Source of the DNA: Nelumbo lutea
Lineage: Eukaryota > Streptophyta > Magnoliopsida > Proteales > Nelumbonaceae
DNA: 64,000 bases
Direction: 5' to 3'
Assembly (NCBI GenBank): GCA_022828595.1
Contig: JAKGHH010000002.1
Location: forward strand, 74,992,383-75,056,382
The notes beneath the pieces were generated by a model. The model had not been told where the DNA came from. It made no database searches and worked only from the letters and a program-made list of their open reading frames with translations. Every line of letters begins with the position of its first letter. Within the stretch, counting starts at the first letter, position 1. The position numbers and the translations under genes are program-made. Shown in pieces: positions 58,901-59,851 of the stretch.

Positions 58901-59675
58901 ATGTTTATGAGTCGGCCACCCCATTAAGGGCATCACTGATTCTGTTTATTATGAATTTATGATTAAGTCAATTAAAGTGATTAGGAGAAAGGGGAGAACT
59001 GATCAAACTCTCTTTTCCTCCTCCCTTCTTCTATTACCTAGGTACTACAACCAAGAAGGAATAGGAAAAAAGCTACTCAAACTGACTCAAACCAGGTCAA
59101 TGAGATCTTCCTTGAGTTTCAATCCAGAAAATGCAATAACAAAAGAAAAGAATAGGCTGGCGGCGCGAACGGCTCTGTTTAAATGGGGCTATTCAACAAA
59201 ATAGAATGAAAGGACAAAAGTGCCCTTGCGGCACATAAAGTGATAAAAACTGCAGGAATACAACAGAGTTGATAAGAAAATTCTTGTTTCTATTTCATTA
59301 TCAAAATATGTGACATTTATAGGAAAACAAGTTTTCTTCCTAGAATATATTGTTATTTTGTTTTAGTATGTTACTTGACAACATAGGGCCTTTCCAAGAA
59401 CCAAAAGGGGAAGTATGATCAATCAGAGTAATTTGTATAAACATGGAAGTATAGAGCATAATGGAATATTAACCAAAGCCAAACTTTAAGGAATATAATT
59501 ACGTAAGGGCTAATAATAATCAAAATGGACCATAACAAGCCCAATATAACAAAACGGTCCATAATAAAGTTACTAAACAATCAATCACAAGACAACTAAA
59601 GGATACATAAAAATAAAACCATACATTTTCCATCTTTGACTTGGCTTTAGCTTCAAGGGTTGCCAATTCTGCTTC
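2530..59675 (-). CDS. VPS13: VPS13-family lipid transfer protein, PH-domain type, 25 internal exons (partial gene)
   Basis: Twenty-five minus-strand exons join with matching phases and GT-AG borders into one open frame of 3,956 nt. Seen: the VPS13 signatures [100 protein letters not shown] and [15 protein letters not shown] domain occupies about window residues 730-831. Known of the family: VPS13 proteins are very long rods with a hydrophobic groove that move phospholipids between membranes at contact sites; plant paralogues of the Arabidopsis At4g17140 kind contain a PH domain. The start codon and chorein N-terminus lie beyond 64000, and the C-terminal domains beyond position 1; the whole protein is probably around three times the part seen here. 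No stop or frameshift was found, so the gene is probably functional. The paralogue assignment is from memory of the family. Confidence 0.93.
2950..3063 (-). CDS. VPS13: VPS13 exon 24
   Basis: Thirty-eight codons, [20 protein letters not shown] then [18 protein letters not shown]. Acceptor TTTTTAG, donor GTAATG, phase 0 at both ends. Confidence 0.95.
3204..3335 (-). CDS. VPS13: VPS13 exon 23
   Basis: Forty-four codons, [20 protein letters not shown] to NQGTESLIK, the second most diagnostic VPS13 block in the window. Acceptor CTCCAAG, donor GTACCA, phase 0. Preceded by a 3.1-kb intron with LINE fragments. Confidence 0.95.
3704..3960 (+). mobile_element. LINE ORF2 fragment
   Basis: Plus-strand, frame-shifted remnant of LINE reverse transcriptase around [10 protein letters not shown] and [17 protein letters not shown] sequence, the same block seen intact at 22261-22497 on the other strand. 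Only about 250 bp survive. It ends at a T-rich run (3968-3978) which starts an unrelated minus-oriented tail. Confidence 0.6.
3961..4262 (-). other. unclassified intronic segment beginning with poly-T
   Basis: Begins with a T-run and an A/T-rich tract like the reverse complement of a LINE or SINE 3' tail, followed by about 250 bp of A- and C-rich sequence with no recognisable coding. May be a LINE 3' UTR; I cannot prove it. Confidence 0.3.
4263..5643 (+). mobile_element. L1-type LINE ORF2 fragment (endonuclease end and RT)
   Basis: Plus-strand degraded ORF2: the end of the endonuclease ([16 protein letters not shown] at about 4345-4395), RT entry motif [19 protein letters not shown] (about 4570-4630), VCKLDLEK (about 4975), the [14 protein letters not shown] block (about 5155-5200) and NYLGLPYGD (about 5490). 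Many frameshifts and stops separate these. It lies in the intron between VPS13 exons 22 and 23, antisense to the gene. Confidence 0.85.
5650..5965 (+). mobile_element. LINE RNase H fragment
   Basis: Plus strand, encodes [20 protein letters not shown], the start of the plant L1 RNase H domain (catalytic Asp in DGSS). The zinc-finger-like region normally between RT and RNase H is missing, so this copy has an internal deletion at about 5645. After GIGGS the frame is lost. Confidence 0.8.
5966..6240 (-). repeat. possible copia LTR with primer binding site
   Basis: On the minus strand TGGTATCAAAGCT at 5966-5978 resembles the tRNA-Met primer binding site of copia elements, so sequence from about 5979 rightward may be a 5' LTR. 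No coding part or paired LTR was found beside it. The right end is not defined. Confidence 0.35.
6241..6475 (-). other. VPS13 intron 22 (upstream part)
   Basis: Non-coding sequence next to the donor of exon 22. No repeat or coding similarity recognised; exon 22 joins exon 23 directly in frame, so no hidden exon is needed. Confidence 0.6.
6476..6802 (-). CDS. VPS13: VPS13 exon 22
   Basis: One hundred nine codons, [20 protein letters not shown], then [17 protein letters not shown] and [18 protein letters not shown]. Acceptor TTTCCAG, donor GTGTGT, phase 0 at both ends. Strong VPS13 match. Confidence 0.95.
6928..7425 (-). CDS. VPS13: VPS13 exon 21 (largest exon)
   Basis: One hundred sixty-six codons from [20 protein letters not shown] through the family motif [20 protein letters not shown] to FYDGIDSQ. 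The middle is acidic and low in conservation ([18 protein letters not shown]), likely a disordered insertion. Acceptor ATTGCAG, donor GTAATG, phase 0 at both ends. Confidence 0.94.
7474..8104 (+). mobile_element. old copia gag fragment, left part
   Basis: Degraded plus-strand gag similar to the gag of the element inserted in it: [31 protein letters not shown], glycine/arginine-rich [16 protein letters not shown] and a zinc knuckle starting CSYCG. It is cut at 8104 by the copia element 8105-13566 and resumes at 13567 with the codons for [13 protein letters not shown], so the two halves join in frame. Confidence 0.85.
8105..8396 (+). repeat. 5' LTR of copia element 8105-13566
   Basis: Starts TGTTAGTGTCGAG and ends ATAATA. 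Contains a long CT-rich tract (8285-8350) and TAATATAAAACATG, a plausible TATA region. Differs from its partner by an extra TAATTTTT stretch in the 3' copy and scattered substitutions. Confidence 0.92.
8987..10129 (+). pseudogene. copia gag, interrupted
   Basis: Starts [20 protein letters not shown] with the UBN2/DUF4219-type motif [12 protein letters not shown], one stop at about 9221, then [16 protein letters not shown] and RNELN, an arginine/glycine-rich stretch and a CCHC knuckle ([14 protein letters not shown]). Capsid-like nucleic acid binding protein of the particle. The frame ends in the duplicated segment near 10130. Confidence 0.88.
10107..10204 (+). repeat. 49-bp tandem duplication in the protease start
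   Basis: Two perfect direct copies, 10107-10155 and 10156-10204. The unit encodes [15 protein letters not shown], the sequence around the copia protease active site. Forty-nine is not a multiple of three, so the duplication shifts frame. Confidence 0.95.
10530..11285 (+). pseudogene. copia integrase
   Basis: Encodes the GAG-pre-integrase zinc region ([10 protein letters not shown]) and the integrase core: [21 protein letters not shown], the second Asp in CSDNGREY and the Glu in [11 protein letters not shown]. Also [15 protein letters not shown]. It joins the LTR ends to target DNA in living elements. This frame is open for 251 codons but ends before RT. Confidence 0.87.
11300..12591 (+). pseudogene. 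copia integrase C-terminus and reverse transcriptase
   Basis: 11300-11689 carries the proline-rich tail and [14 protein letters not shown]-terminus follows with a stop at 11808; 12016-12591 encodes [32 protein letters not shown] and [13 protein letters not shown] is the polymerase catalytic motif. A stop at 12589 ends the frame. Confidence 0.87.
12592..13258 (+). pseudogene. copia RNase H, broken
   Basis: Follows RT directly: [20 protein letters not shown] sequence, then [20 protein letters not shown] motif near 12905-12950 with a stop at 12955, and 13022-13258 with [19 protein letters not shown] to the final ISLA-like end. Two internal stops at 12784 and 12844. Confidence 0.82.
13266..13566 (+). 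repeat. 3' LTR of copia element 8105-13566
   Basis: Begins TGTAAGTGTCGAG right after the polypurine tract and ends ATAATA before the target duplicate GTTAT. 301 bp against 292 bp for the 5' copy. Confidence 0.92.
13567..13693 (+). mobile_element. old copia gag fragment, right part
   Basis: Resumes the gag interrupted at 8104: [13 protein letters not shown], then [11 protein letters not shown], matching the gag C-terminus [14 protein letters not shown] of the inserted element. It ends at about 13693 where LINE sequence begins. Confidence 0.8.
13694..14690 (+). mobile_element. LINE 3' part (zinc-finger-like and RNase H regions)
   Basis: Plus-strand L1-type sequence beginning [16 protein letters not shown] and LGNIQEGS, continuing degraded to the end of RNase H at 14467-14688 ([31 protein letters not shown], terminal GACL). 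The RNase H segment from HPIKG to the stop is nearly open. Antisense to VPS13. Confidence 0.82.
14700..15817 (-). mobile_element. copia 5' part (LTR, primer site, gag start)
   Basis: Reading leftward: LTR 15361-15817 (TGTAGAGAG start, ends TGTGATCACA reversed), primer binding site TGGTATTAGA at 15351-15360, leader of about 400 bp and the gag start near 14900-14720 with [20 protein letters not shown]. Truncated by sequence at about 14695, so the rest of the element is absent. An A24 run lies at 15256-15279. Confidence 0.72.
15818..15997 (-). other. VPS13 intron 20 next to exon 20
   Basis: Host intron between the LTR end and the donor GTTAGT of exon 20; nothing else recognised. Confidence 0.6.
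15998..16063 (-). CDS. VPS13: VPS13 exon 20
   Basis: Twenty-two codons, [20 protein letters not shown] then GK; acceptor TTTCCAG, donor GTTAGT, phase 0. The LxILAxGGKV motif continues into exon 21 across an 8.6-kb intron. Confidence 0.92.
16123..16495. mobile_element. hAT-like nonautonomous element (MITE) rich in GAGCTCGG-type motifs
   Basis: Begins TAGGGGTGGCCACCAGCC and ends near GGCCTCTAA; both flanks carry AGCCGAGCT/GAGCTCGG words in opposite orientation around an AT-rich core (16280-16420). This layout is typical of a widespread plant MITE group related to hAT. I could not define an exact 8-bp target duplication, so the ends are approximate. Confidence 0.55.
16559..16699 (-). CDS. VPS13: VPS13 exon 19
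   Basis: Forty-seven codons from [14 protein letters not shown] to [13 protein letters not shown], immediately after the PH domain, where VPS13 beta-groove sequence resumes. Acceptor GGATGTAG, donor GTGTGG, phase 0 at both ends. Confidence 0.93.
16794..16892 (-). CDS. VPS13: VPS13 exon 18 (PH domain, C-terminal helix)
   Basis: Thirty-three codons, [20 protein letters not shown] then [13 protein letters not shown]. The tryptophan in the final helix is the nearly invariant PH-domain residue. Acceptor TTTTTCAG, donor GTACTA, phase 0 at both ends. A 200-bp tandem duplication upstream carries a second copy of this acceptor. Confidence 0.94.
16891..17288. repeat. 200-bp tandem duplication copying the exon 18 acceptor
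   Basis: Copy 1 16891-17090 and copy 2 17091-17288 differ at only three positions (ATTAC/ATAAC, CAAGG/CATGG, GGAAAATC/GGAGAATC). The unit starts with the last bases of exon 18 plus its acceptor and polypyrimidine tract, so a second, equally good acceptor stands 200 nt upstream in the intron. Confidence 0.95.
17289..17918 (-). other. VPS13 intron 17 remainder
   Basis: About 630 bp of AT-rich intron between the tandem duplication and the donor of exon 17. No coding or repeat similarity recognised. Confidence 0.6.
17919..18015 (-). CDS. VPS13: VPS13 exon 17 (PH domain, middle)
   Basis: T completes a serine, then [19 protein letters not shown] and [11 protein letters not shown]: the middle strands of the PH domain. 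Acceptor ATTGCAG, donor GTAAAC, ends phase 0. The phase fit with exon 16 across 11.4 kb supports continuity. Confidence 0.94.
18480..18720 (-). mobile_element. LINE RNase H fragment
   Basis: Minus-strand sequence reading [20 protein letters not shown] and then degraded [12 protein letters not shown] sequence, the middle of the plant L1 RNase H domain. Short, frame-shifted remnant. Confidence 0.75.
18722..19120 (+). mobile_element. LINE RNase H fragment, head to head with the previous one
   Basis: Plus-strand remnant: [12 protein letters not shown] near 18808, a [14 protein letters not shown] segment and [10 protein letters not shown] at about 19015, the C-terminal end of RNase H. Overlaps the previous fragment in domain content, so the two are separate copies. 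Confidence 0.72.
19195..19221. repeat. (AG)n microsatellite
   Basis: About 13 uninterrupted AG repeats between LINE remnants. Confidence 0.9.
19542..20139 (-). pseudogene. LINE ORF2, RNase H domain
   Basis: Encodes [38 protein letters not shown] and [12 protein letters not shown]: catalytic residues D (DGSS), E (AEIHA) and D (EGDS) are present. The final ADALAKQG-type aspartate region at about 19500-19540 is degraded to [17 protein letters not shown] sequence after a frameshift. Known: plant L1 elements acquired an archaeal-like RNase H at the ORF2 C-terminus. Confidence 0.88.
20140..21118. mobile_element. nonautonomous hAT-superfamily element with 8-bp target duplication
   Basis: A 979-bp insertion in the LINE. 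Target-site duplication CTCTCCAC at 20132-20139 and 21119-21126. Terminal inverted repeats TAGGGGTGAGCA / TAGGGGTGCTCA (10 of 12 match). Subterminal regions are packed with CGGTTAACCGAAC-type words in both orientations. An (AT)n tract lies at 20325-20375. The interior 20400-20980 is unlike the ends and shows no transposase motif. Confidence 0.93.
20401..20434. repeat. perfect 14-bp hairpin in the hAT element
   Basis: GTTCGGCAGTCTGA (20401-20414) and its exact reverse complement (20421-20434) with a 6-nt loop. It sits at the boundary between the subterminal repeat region and the unique interior. Confidence 0.95.
21119..22251 (-). pseudogene. LINE ORF2, zinc-finger-like region
   Basis: 21952-22137 encodes [20 protein letters not shown] and [12 protein letters not shown]; 21079-21906 encodes [53 protein letters not shown] and [20 protein letters not shown], the zf-RVT module (C-x2-C then H-x4-C). 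About 275 codons remain open. Confidence 0.88.
22261..22951 (-). pseudogene. LINE ORF2, RT core
   Basis: Resumes with [15 protein letters not shown] (about 22940-22895), [24 protein letters not shown] at 22640-22680, the QFADDT catalytic region around 22500-22515 (split by a stop) and [16 protein letters not shown] is the RT catalytic motif of LINEs. Confidence 0.88.
22952..23238 (-). repeat. 3' LTR of copia element 22952-28429
   Basis: 287 bp, TGTTTGTCG at the left and ACCGACA at the right in plus orientation. Close to its 284-bp partner, with under twenty differences including small indels in a GAAGAA-rich stretch. Confidence 0.93.
23251..24960 (-). pseudogene. copia reverse transcriptase and RNase H
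   Basis: The 449-codon frame 23611-24960 has [73 protein letters not shown] and [20 protein letters not shown]. RNase H continues at 23251-23568 after a stop near 23586 ([17 protein letters not shown] to the terminal MIDIHA). Only one or two lesions separate it from an open RT-RH. Confidence 0.9.
25300..26100 (-). pseudogene. copia integrase, broken
   Basis: 25835-26140 encodes the GAG-pre-integrase [15 protein letters not shown]; 25527-25799 the core [20 protein letters not shown] with [10 protein letters not shown]; 25336-25566 [13 protein letters not shown] and [10 protein letters not shown]. The region with the third catalytic residue (Glu) is lost by a deletion near 25550. Confidence 0.87.
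26121..27589 (-). pseudogene. copia gag and protease, broken
   Basis: 27317-27589 is the gag start ([20 protein letters not shown] and REWSVSAM). 26121-26933 covers a CCHC knuckle ([14 protein letters not shown]) and the protease region [20 protein letters not shown]. The protease active site reads D-C-G rather than D-S/T-G. The central gag 26940-27310 is frame-shifted. Confidence 0.87.
28146..28429 (-). repeat. 5' LTR of copia element 22952-28429
   Basis: 284 bp; contains ACTAATATAAG (reverse CTTATATTAGT), a probable TATA region for transcription toward lower coordinates. Confidence 0.93.
28440..28948 (-). pseudogene. LINE ORF2, RT N-terminal part
   Basis: Encodes [34 protein letters not shown] and then a degraded [17 protein letters not shown] stretch at 28440-28560. 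The AKAPGPDG-type motif is the RT entry of plant L1 elements. Interrupted by the copia element right after the codons for ITP. Confidence 0.87.
29118..29416 (-). other. VPS13 intron 16 next to exon 16
   Basis: Host intron between the LINE target duplication and the donor GTAACC of exon 16. A short plus-strand open frame continues here but resembles nothing known. Confidence 0.6.
29417..29526 (-). CDS. VPS13: VPS13 exon 16 (PH domain, first part)
   Basis: Encodes [20 protein letters not shown] and continues to NYQRCS, matching strands 1-2 of a PH fold (xxWxxxxxVLxxxxLYxYxSE pattern). Ends AG (phase 2) at donor GTAACC. The downstream intron is 11.4 kb, so the PH domain is split by a large transposon-filled intron. 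Confidence 0.94.
29616..29843 (-). CDS. VPS13: VPS13 exon 15
   Basis: Seventy-six codons, [19 protein letters not shown] to [12 protein letters not shown], the segment just before the PH domain. The acceptor (TTTGAAG) has a modest polypyrimidine tract; donor GTGTGT. Phase 0 at both ends. Confidence 0.93.
29949..30170 (-). CDS. VPS13: VPS13 exon 14
   Basis: Seventy-four codons from [18 protein letters not shown] through [10 protein letters not shown] to [11 protein letters not shown]. Acceptor CTTTTCAG, donor GTAGCT, phase 0 at both ends. Confidence 0.94.
30248..30368 (-). CDS. VPS13: VPS13 exon 13
   Basis: Completes arginine, then [17 protein letters not shown] and [12 protein letters not shown], a hallmark VPS13 beta-groove block. 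Acceptor TATTCCAG, donor GTAAGT, ends phase 0. Confidence 0.95.
30369..31395 (-). other. VPS13 intron 12, part without recognised content
   Basis: About 1 kb of AT-rich intron. A short A/T-rich block near 30870-30905 resembles a poly-A tail in reverse. No coding similarity. Confidence 0.5.
31400..31890 (+). mobile_element. copia RT N-terminal fragment
   Basis: Plus-strand remnant starting DLPIALCK near 31422, then [36 protein letters not shown] and [18 protein letters not shown]. Breaks off at 31886 with a stop. No LTR nearby. Antisense to VPS13 in intron 12. Confidence 0.85.
31891..32180 (-). other. VPS13 intron 12, remainder
   Basis: Contains a C10 run at about 31989-31998 and otherwise featureless A-rich intron up to the donor of exon 12. 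Confidence 0.5.
32181..32248 (-). CDS. VPS13: VPS13 exon 12
   Basis: Encodes [20 protein letters not shown] then QS and a split arginine (AG at the end). Acceptor ATGAACAG, donor GTTATC. Charged heptad-like helix conserved in plant VPS13. Confidence 0.94.
32349..32444 (-). CDS. VPS13: VPS13 exon 11
   Basis: Thirty-two codons, [16 protein letters not shown] to LETATALQ. Acceptor ATATAG, donor GTAAAA, phase 0 at both ends. Predicted helix-like connecting segment in VPS13. Confidence 0.92.
32445..33401 (-). other. VPS13 intron 10
   Basis: 957-nt intron. A T-rich pyrimidine block lies at 32990-33030 and a segment with CCTAGGTGGG...CACCTAGACAAGG words at 33205-33240 that resembles a dispersed plant repeat, but I cannot classify it. 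No coding similarity. Confidence 0.5.
33402..33515 (-). CDS. VPS13: VPS13 exon 10
   Basis: Thirty-eight codons, [20 protein letters not shown] to IAPCHVT, phase 0 to 0. Donor is GTGATC; the next exon opens with GTT so the valine after HVT is kept. Confidence 0.92.
33600..33951 (-). CDS. VPS13: VPS13 exon 9
   Basis: About 117 codons: an acidic serine-rich stretch ([17 protein letters not shown]), then [34 protein letters not shown] and [13 protein letters not shown]. Acceptor TATTTCAG, donor GTTTGC, ends phase 0. This is one of the best-conserved segments of plant VPS13. Confidence 0.96.
34091..34183 (-). CDS. VPS13: VPS13 exon 8
   Basis: Completes arginine and encodes [18 protein letters not shown] to RSWFSYG, with donor GTATGT. 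The second half is hydrophilic and variable in the family. It ends TG and exon 9 supplies G to give tryptophan. Confidence 0.93.
34336..34494 (-). CDS. VPS13: VPS13 exon 7
   Basis: Begins with T to finish the cysteine codon of exon 6, then [18 protein letters not shown] and [16 protein letters not shown]. Acceptor ATTTCAG, donor GTATGA, ending in phase 2 (AG). The basic RLRRRY stretch is a typical VPS13 feature. Confidence 0.96.
34706..34954 (-). repeat. 3' LTR of copia element 34706-40317
   Basis: 249 bp with TG/CA ends (TGTAGAGAAG to TTTCAACA on the minus strand). Four substitutions against the other copy, no indels. Confidence 0.96.
34980..36649 (-). pseudogene. copia reverse transcriptase and RNase H
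   Basis: 498-codon frame 35153-36649: [120 protein letters not shown] at 35156 replaces the Phe codon of the usual [12 protein letters not shown] motif; RNase H then continues in frame to about 34980. Confidence 0.94.
36725..37900 (-). pseudogene. copia integrase
   Basis: 391 codons: pre-integrase [13 protein letters not shown] and [10 protein letters not shown]; core [29 protein letters not shown] and [12 protein letters not shown] with all three acidic residues of the D,D-35-E triad present; [25 protein letters not shown]. Ends at a TAG near 36725, in frame with the RT frame that follows. Confidence 0.94.
37863..38642 (-). pseudogene. copia protease and pre-integrase part
   Basis: After a frameshift from gag: [19 protein letters not shown] at about 38140-38200, then [14 protein letters not shown] and [20 protein letters not shown]. 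The aspartic protease signature is D-L-G where D-S/T-G is expected, a one-base change (TCA to TTA). A second frameshift lies in 37863-37900. Confidence 0.92.
38395..39213 (-). pseudogene. copia gag (near complete)
   Basis: 272 codons: [20 protein letters not shown] (DUF4219-like), [50 protein letters not shown] (UBN2-type Gag) and a CCHC zinc knuckle [15 protein letters not shown] frameshift between 38395 and 38640 moves into the protease frame. Forms the nucleocapsid in active elements. Confidence 0.93.
40069..40317 (-). repeat. 5' LTR of copia element 34706-40317
   Basis: 249 bp, directly followed on the minus strand by the primer binding site. Contains CAATACTCAAAAATATC-type AT-rich promoter sequence near its middle. 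Confidence 0.95.
40323..40428 (-). other. 106-bp host spacer between two copia elements
   Basis: The only original intron DNA left between the two insertions. On the minus strand it is open for about 36 codons (including [20 protein letters not shown]) with no TE similarity that I recognise and no clear splice sites at its edges. Probably plain intron. Confidence 0.6.
40434..40711 (-). repeat. 3' LTR of copia element 40434-45746
   Basis: 278 bp from TCTTGACAG to TTTCAACA (plus strand). Contains a GA-rich tract (40460-40515) and TATTTATAGGGTG, whose plus-strand TATTTATA is opposite to element transcription. Confidence 0.93.
40719..42481 (-). pseudogene. copia RT and RNase H, broken
   Basis: Pieces in order: 42041-42481 ([39 protein letters not shown]), 41746-42057 ([34 protein letters not shown]), [10 protein letters not shown] near 41615-41640 then a stop, 41092-41556 ([40 protein letters not shown]) and 40719-41081 ([20 protein letters not shown] to MIDIYAPT). 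Confidence 0.9.
42720..43560 (-). pseudogene. copia integrase, broken
   Basis: 43205-43555 has the pre-integrase [20 protein letters not shown] and [10 protein letters not shown]; degraded integrase core follows through 42817 ([15 protein letters not shown] frame, MHHQLYAI for the expected LINRMPS). Catalytic residues cannot be traced with confidence. Confidence 0.8.
43636..44935 (-). pseudogene. copia gag and protease, partly deleted
   Basis: 44741-44935 is the gag N-terminus ([20 protein letters not shown]); 44150-44215 holds a CCHC knuckle ([14 protein letters not shown]); 43636-44016 contains the protease [19 protein letters not shown] with the D-S-G active site intact. The middle of gag (44240-44740) is frame-shifted and shortened. 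Confidence 0.85.
45481..45746 (-). repeat. 5' LTR of copia element 40434-45746
   Basis: 266 bp, same ends as the partner; 12 bp shorter because of deletions in the GA-rich tract and in an AAGACAAAATAATAAAC stretch. Confidence 0.93.
45752..46050 (-). other. VPS13 intron 6, host segment
   Basis: Begins with a T-rich run; about 300 bp of A-rich intron between the copia element and the next copia fragment. Nothing recognised. Confidence 0.45.
46060..48850 (-). mobile_element. copia fragment (leader, gag, protease, pre-integrase) without LTRs
   Basis: Minus strand: leader up to about 48400, gag start 48114-48380 ([20 protein letters not shown]), gag body 47583-47957 ([40 protein letters not shown]), zinc knuckle around 46930-46990 ([15 protein letters not shown]), protease remnant around 46570 and 46252-46533 ([33 protein letters not shown]), pre-integrase [11 protein letters not shown] near 46120. 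A 614-bp part of gag is tandemly duplicated. No LTR was found on either side. Confidence 0.87.
46671..47907. repeat. tandem duplication of about 614 bp inside copia gag
   Basis: Copy 1 46671-47284 and copy 2 47285-47907 align along their length, for example both contain CATGATATCTTCCTAG, a doubled AACTAGTGAAGTGATC word and TTCCATTCTATAGC. The join shows TGATAG shared between the unit end and unit start. Copies differ by roughly 10%, so the event is not recent. Confidence 0.9.
48945..49035. repeat. small foldback sequence in intron 6 next to the donor of exon 6
   Basis: TTTGGTAAGAATAC at 48945-48958 is repeated inverted at 49022-49035 (13 of 14 match) around a 63-bp AT-rich loop. It lies 27 bp inside the donor site at 49062. 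May be a tiny MITE or a chance hairpin. Confidence 0.6.
49063..49220 (-). CDS. VPS13: VPS13 exon 6
   Basis: Encodes [18 protein letters not shown] and then [20 protein letters not shown], ending TG before GTAAGA (phase 2). The split cysteine codon is completed by exon 7 across the 14.6-kb intron, which shows that the large intron is real and not an assembly join. Confidence 0.96.
49329..49529 (-). CDS. VPS13: VPS13 exon 5
   Basis: Sixty-seven codons containing [17 protein letters not shown] and ending SNVSLTITE, a diagnostic VPS13 stretch. Acceptor TTTGTAG, donor GTTATT, phase 0 at both ends; a 118-nt intron separates it from exon 4. Confidence 0.96.
49648..49749 (-). CDS. VPS13: VPS13 exon 4
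   Basis: Thirty-four codons, [18 protein letters not shown] to PKEWVE, phase 0 to phase 0. Acceptor TTTTAG, donor GTTTGT. Follows a 3.8-kb intron filled by a chimeric copia remnant. Confidence 0.94.
49800..50265 (-). repeat. probable 3' LTR of the chimeric copia element
   Basis: Ends on the plus strand in GCCCATTATCTCTACA directly before a polypurine tract in reverse (CTCCCCCTCAAGC), the same arrangement as in the element at 34706. A (GA)n run lies at about 49957-49987. The left border is not defined. Confidence 0.65.
50356..51060 (-). mobile_element. 3' fragment of a second copia family (RNase H and LTR) inside the chimeric element
   Basis: LTR 50356-50578 matches the LTR family at 1514-1949 (shared words around GGCATTCCTATAATTGTA and GACTCTTTGAGGTGGGGG on the minus strand). 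RNase H 50563-51060 reads [40 protein letters not shown], as at 1106-1501. Its upstream pol part is missing, with an abrupt join at 51060/51061 to RT of the host element. Confidence 0.88.
52222..52395. repeat. 87-bp tandem duplication in copia integrase
   Basis: Units 52222-52308 and 52309-52395 both read AGGTGTAACGAGAAAAATCA through CACACAT. Period 87 bp equals 29 codons, covering the [12 protein letters not shown] part of the integrase core. Several substitutions separate the copies. Confidence 0.88.
53338..53543 (-). other. VPS13 intron 3 next to exon 3
   Basis: About 200 bp of host intron between the truncated gag end and the donor of exon 3. Nothing recognised. Confidence 0.6.
53544..53661 (-). 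CDS. VPS13: VPS13 exon 3
   Basis: Encodes [18 protein letters not shown] through [12 protein letters not shown]. Opens with the T completing a split serine codon and closes in phase 0 before GTCAAT. Exons 2 and 3 sum to 222 nt, an exact codon multiple. Confidence 0.95.
53803..53906 (-). CDS. VPS13: VPS13 exon 2
   Basis: Encodes [18 protein letters not shown] and then [10 protein letters not shown], the most conserved N-terminal VPS13 block, part of the first repeating beta-groove unit. Acceptor TTTACAG, donor GTTACT. It ends in phase 2 (AG), completed by the T that opens exon 3 to give serine. Confidence 0.95.
53907..55130 (-). other. VPS13 intron 1, segment without identified element
   Basis: Contains a T13 run near 53989 that may begin a minus-oriented LINE tail, and a second A/T-rich block at 54220-54260. 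The minus strand has a 103-codon frame (54392-54703) with a near-repeat of the peptide REGGKYD upstream, from a direct DNA repeat CATCATACTTCCCACCTT. I do not recognise the product; a decayed LINE ORF1 is possible. Confidence 0.35.
55150..56135 (+). mobile_element. copia RT/RNase H fragment, split by a solo LTR
   Basis: Plus strand: [18 protein letters not shown] at about 55186-55240, [32 protein letters not shown], then [11 protein letters not shown] up to 55564; it resumes at 55946 with [19 protein letters not shown] sequence and [21 protein letters not shown] to about 56120. Stops and a frameshift throughout. Confidence 0.87.
55565..55939. repeat. solo LTR with target-site duplication
   Basis: A 375-bp insertion inside the copia RNase H fragment. 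ATTTCA precedes it (55559-55564) and follows it (55940-55945). Its minus strand begins TGTAGAGAACACTG like other copia LTRs here. It has a purine-rich block at 55620-55690 and no internal coding. Removal restores the RNase H frame. The exact border is uncertain by one base. Confidence 0.85.
56140..56850 (+). repeat. LTR-like segment with TATA box
   Basis: About 700 bp with repeated GTGATTCAGAT words at the left (56146 and 56171), a TATA box GGTTATAAAAGGAGG at 56330-56344 and a following GC-richer leader. Layout resembles an LTR and leader of a plus-strand element, but no gag follows; minus-strand copia sequence begins at about 56853. Ends undefined. Confidence 0.45.
56853..58890 (-). mobile_element. 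copia element with internal deletion (gag joined to integrase C-terminus)
   Basis: Minus strand: leader 58200-58890, gag 57986-58189 and 57239-57985 split by one stop ([54 protein letters not shown], knuckle [14 protein letters not shown]). At about 57245 the sequence jumps to integrase [16 protein letters not shown] and [14 protein letters not shown] (56866-57213). Protease and the whole integrase core are deleted. A frameshift then ends it near 56860. Confidence 0.88.
57239..58189 (-). pseudogene. copia gag (one stop from complete)
   Basis: About 315 codons in one frame (57986-58189 and 57239-57985) interrupted by a single TAG at 57986. Contains the N-terminal nucleic-acid-like domain, the UBN2-type capsid part and a CCHC knuckle. 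The C-terminus is cut by the internal deletion. Confidence 0.88.
58895..59230. mobile_element. mixed LINE and copia-leader remnants
   Basis: 58900-58990 on the plus strand reads [20 protein letters not shown], like the LINE RNase H part at 14399-14460. From 58991 on, sequence such as ACCTAGGTACTACAACCAAG resembles the leader of the copia fragment near 48790. Boundaries are approximate. Confidence 0.5.
59231..59624 (-). other. VPS13 intron 1 next to exon 1
   Basis: AT-rich host intron up to the donor of exon 1; nothing recognised. Confidence 0.55.
59625..59675 (-). CDS. VPS13: VPS13 exon 1 of 25 in window
   Basis: Seventeen codons beginning [10 protein letters not shown], the short segment that precedes the GNSWLGS block in plant VPS13. 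Acceptor TGTGCAG, donor GTATGG, phase 0 at both ends. It is isolated between a 5.7-kb intron and a further intron extending beyond the right edge; small size makes it the least certain exon by itself, but its phase and sequence fit. Confidence 0.85.
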
Positions 59676-59851
59676 CTGCACACACAAAAAATAAAGGGAC
59701 ATATAAGAACTAGGCCCAGTGGTTCTAGAACCCAGTCAGACAATGAGTATAACCAATATGTAATCACTGAATCCTTTCTTTCCCTTTTTTTATTTCAAAT
59801 AGCATCAATGTTAAGCATAAAATTTGGCTATTTTAGCATTCCTTGAATAGA

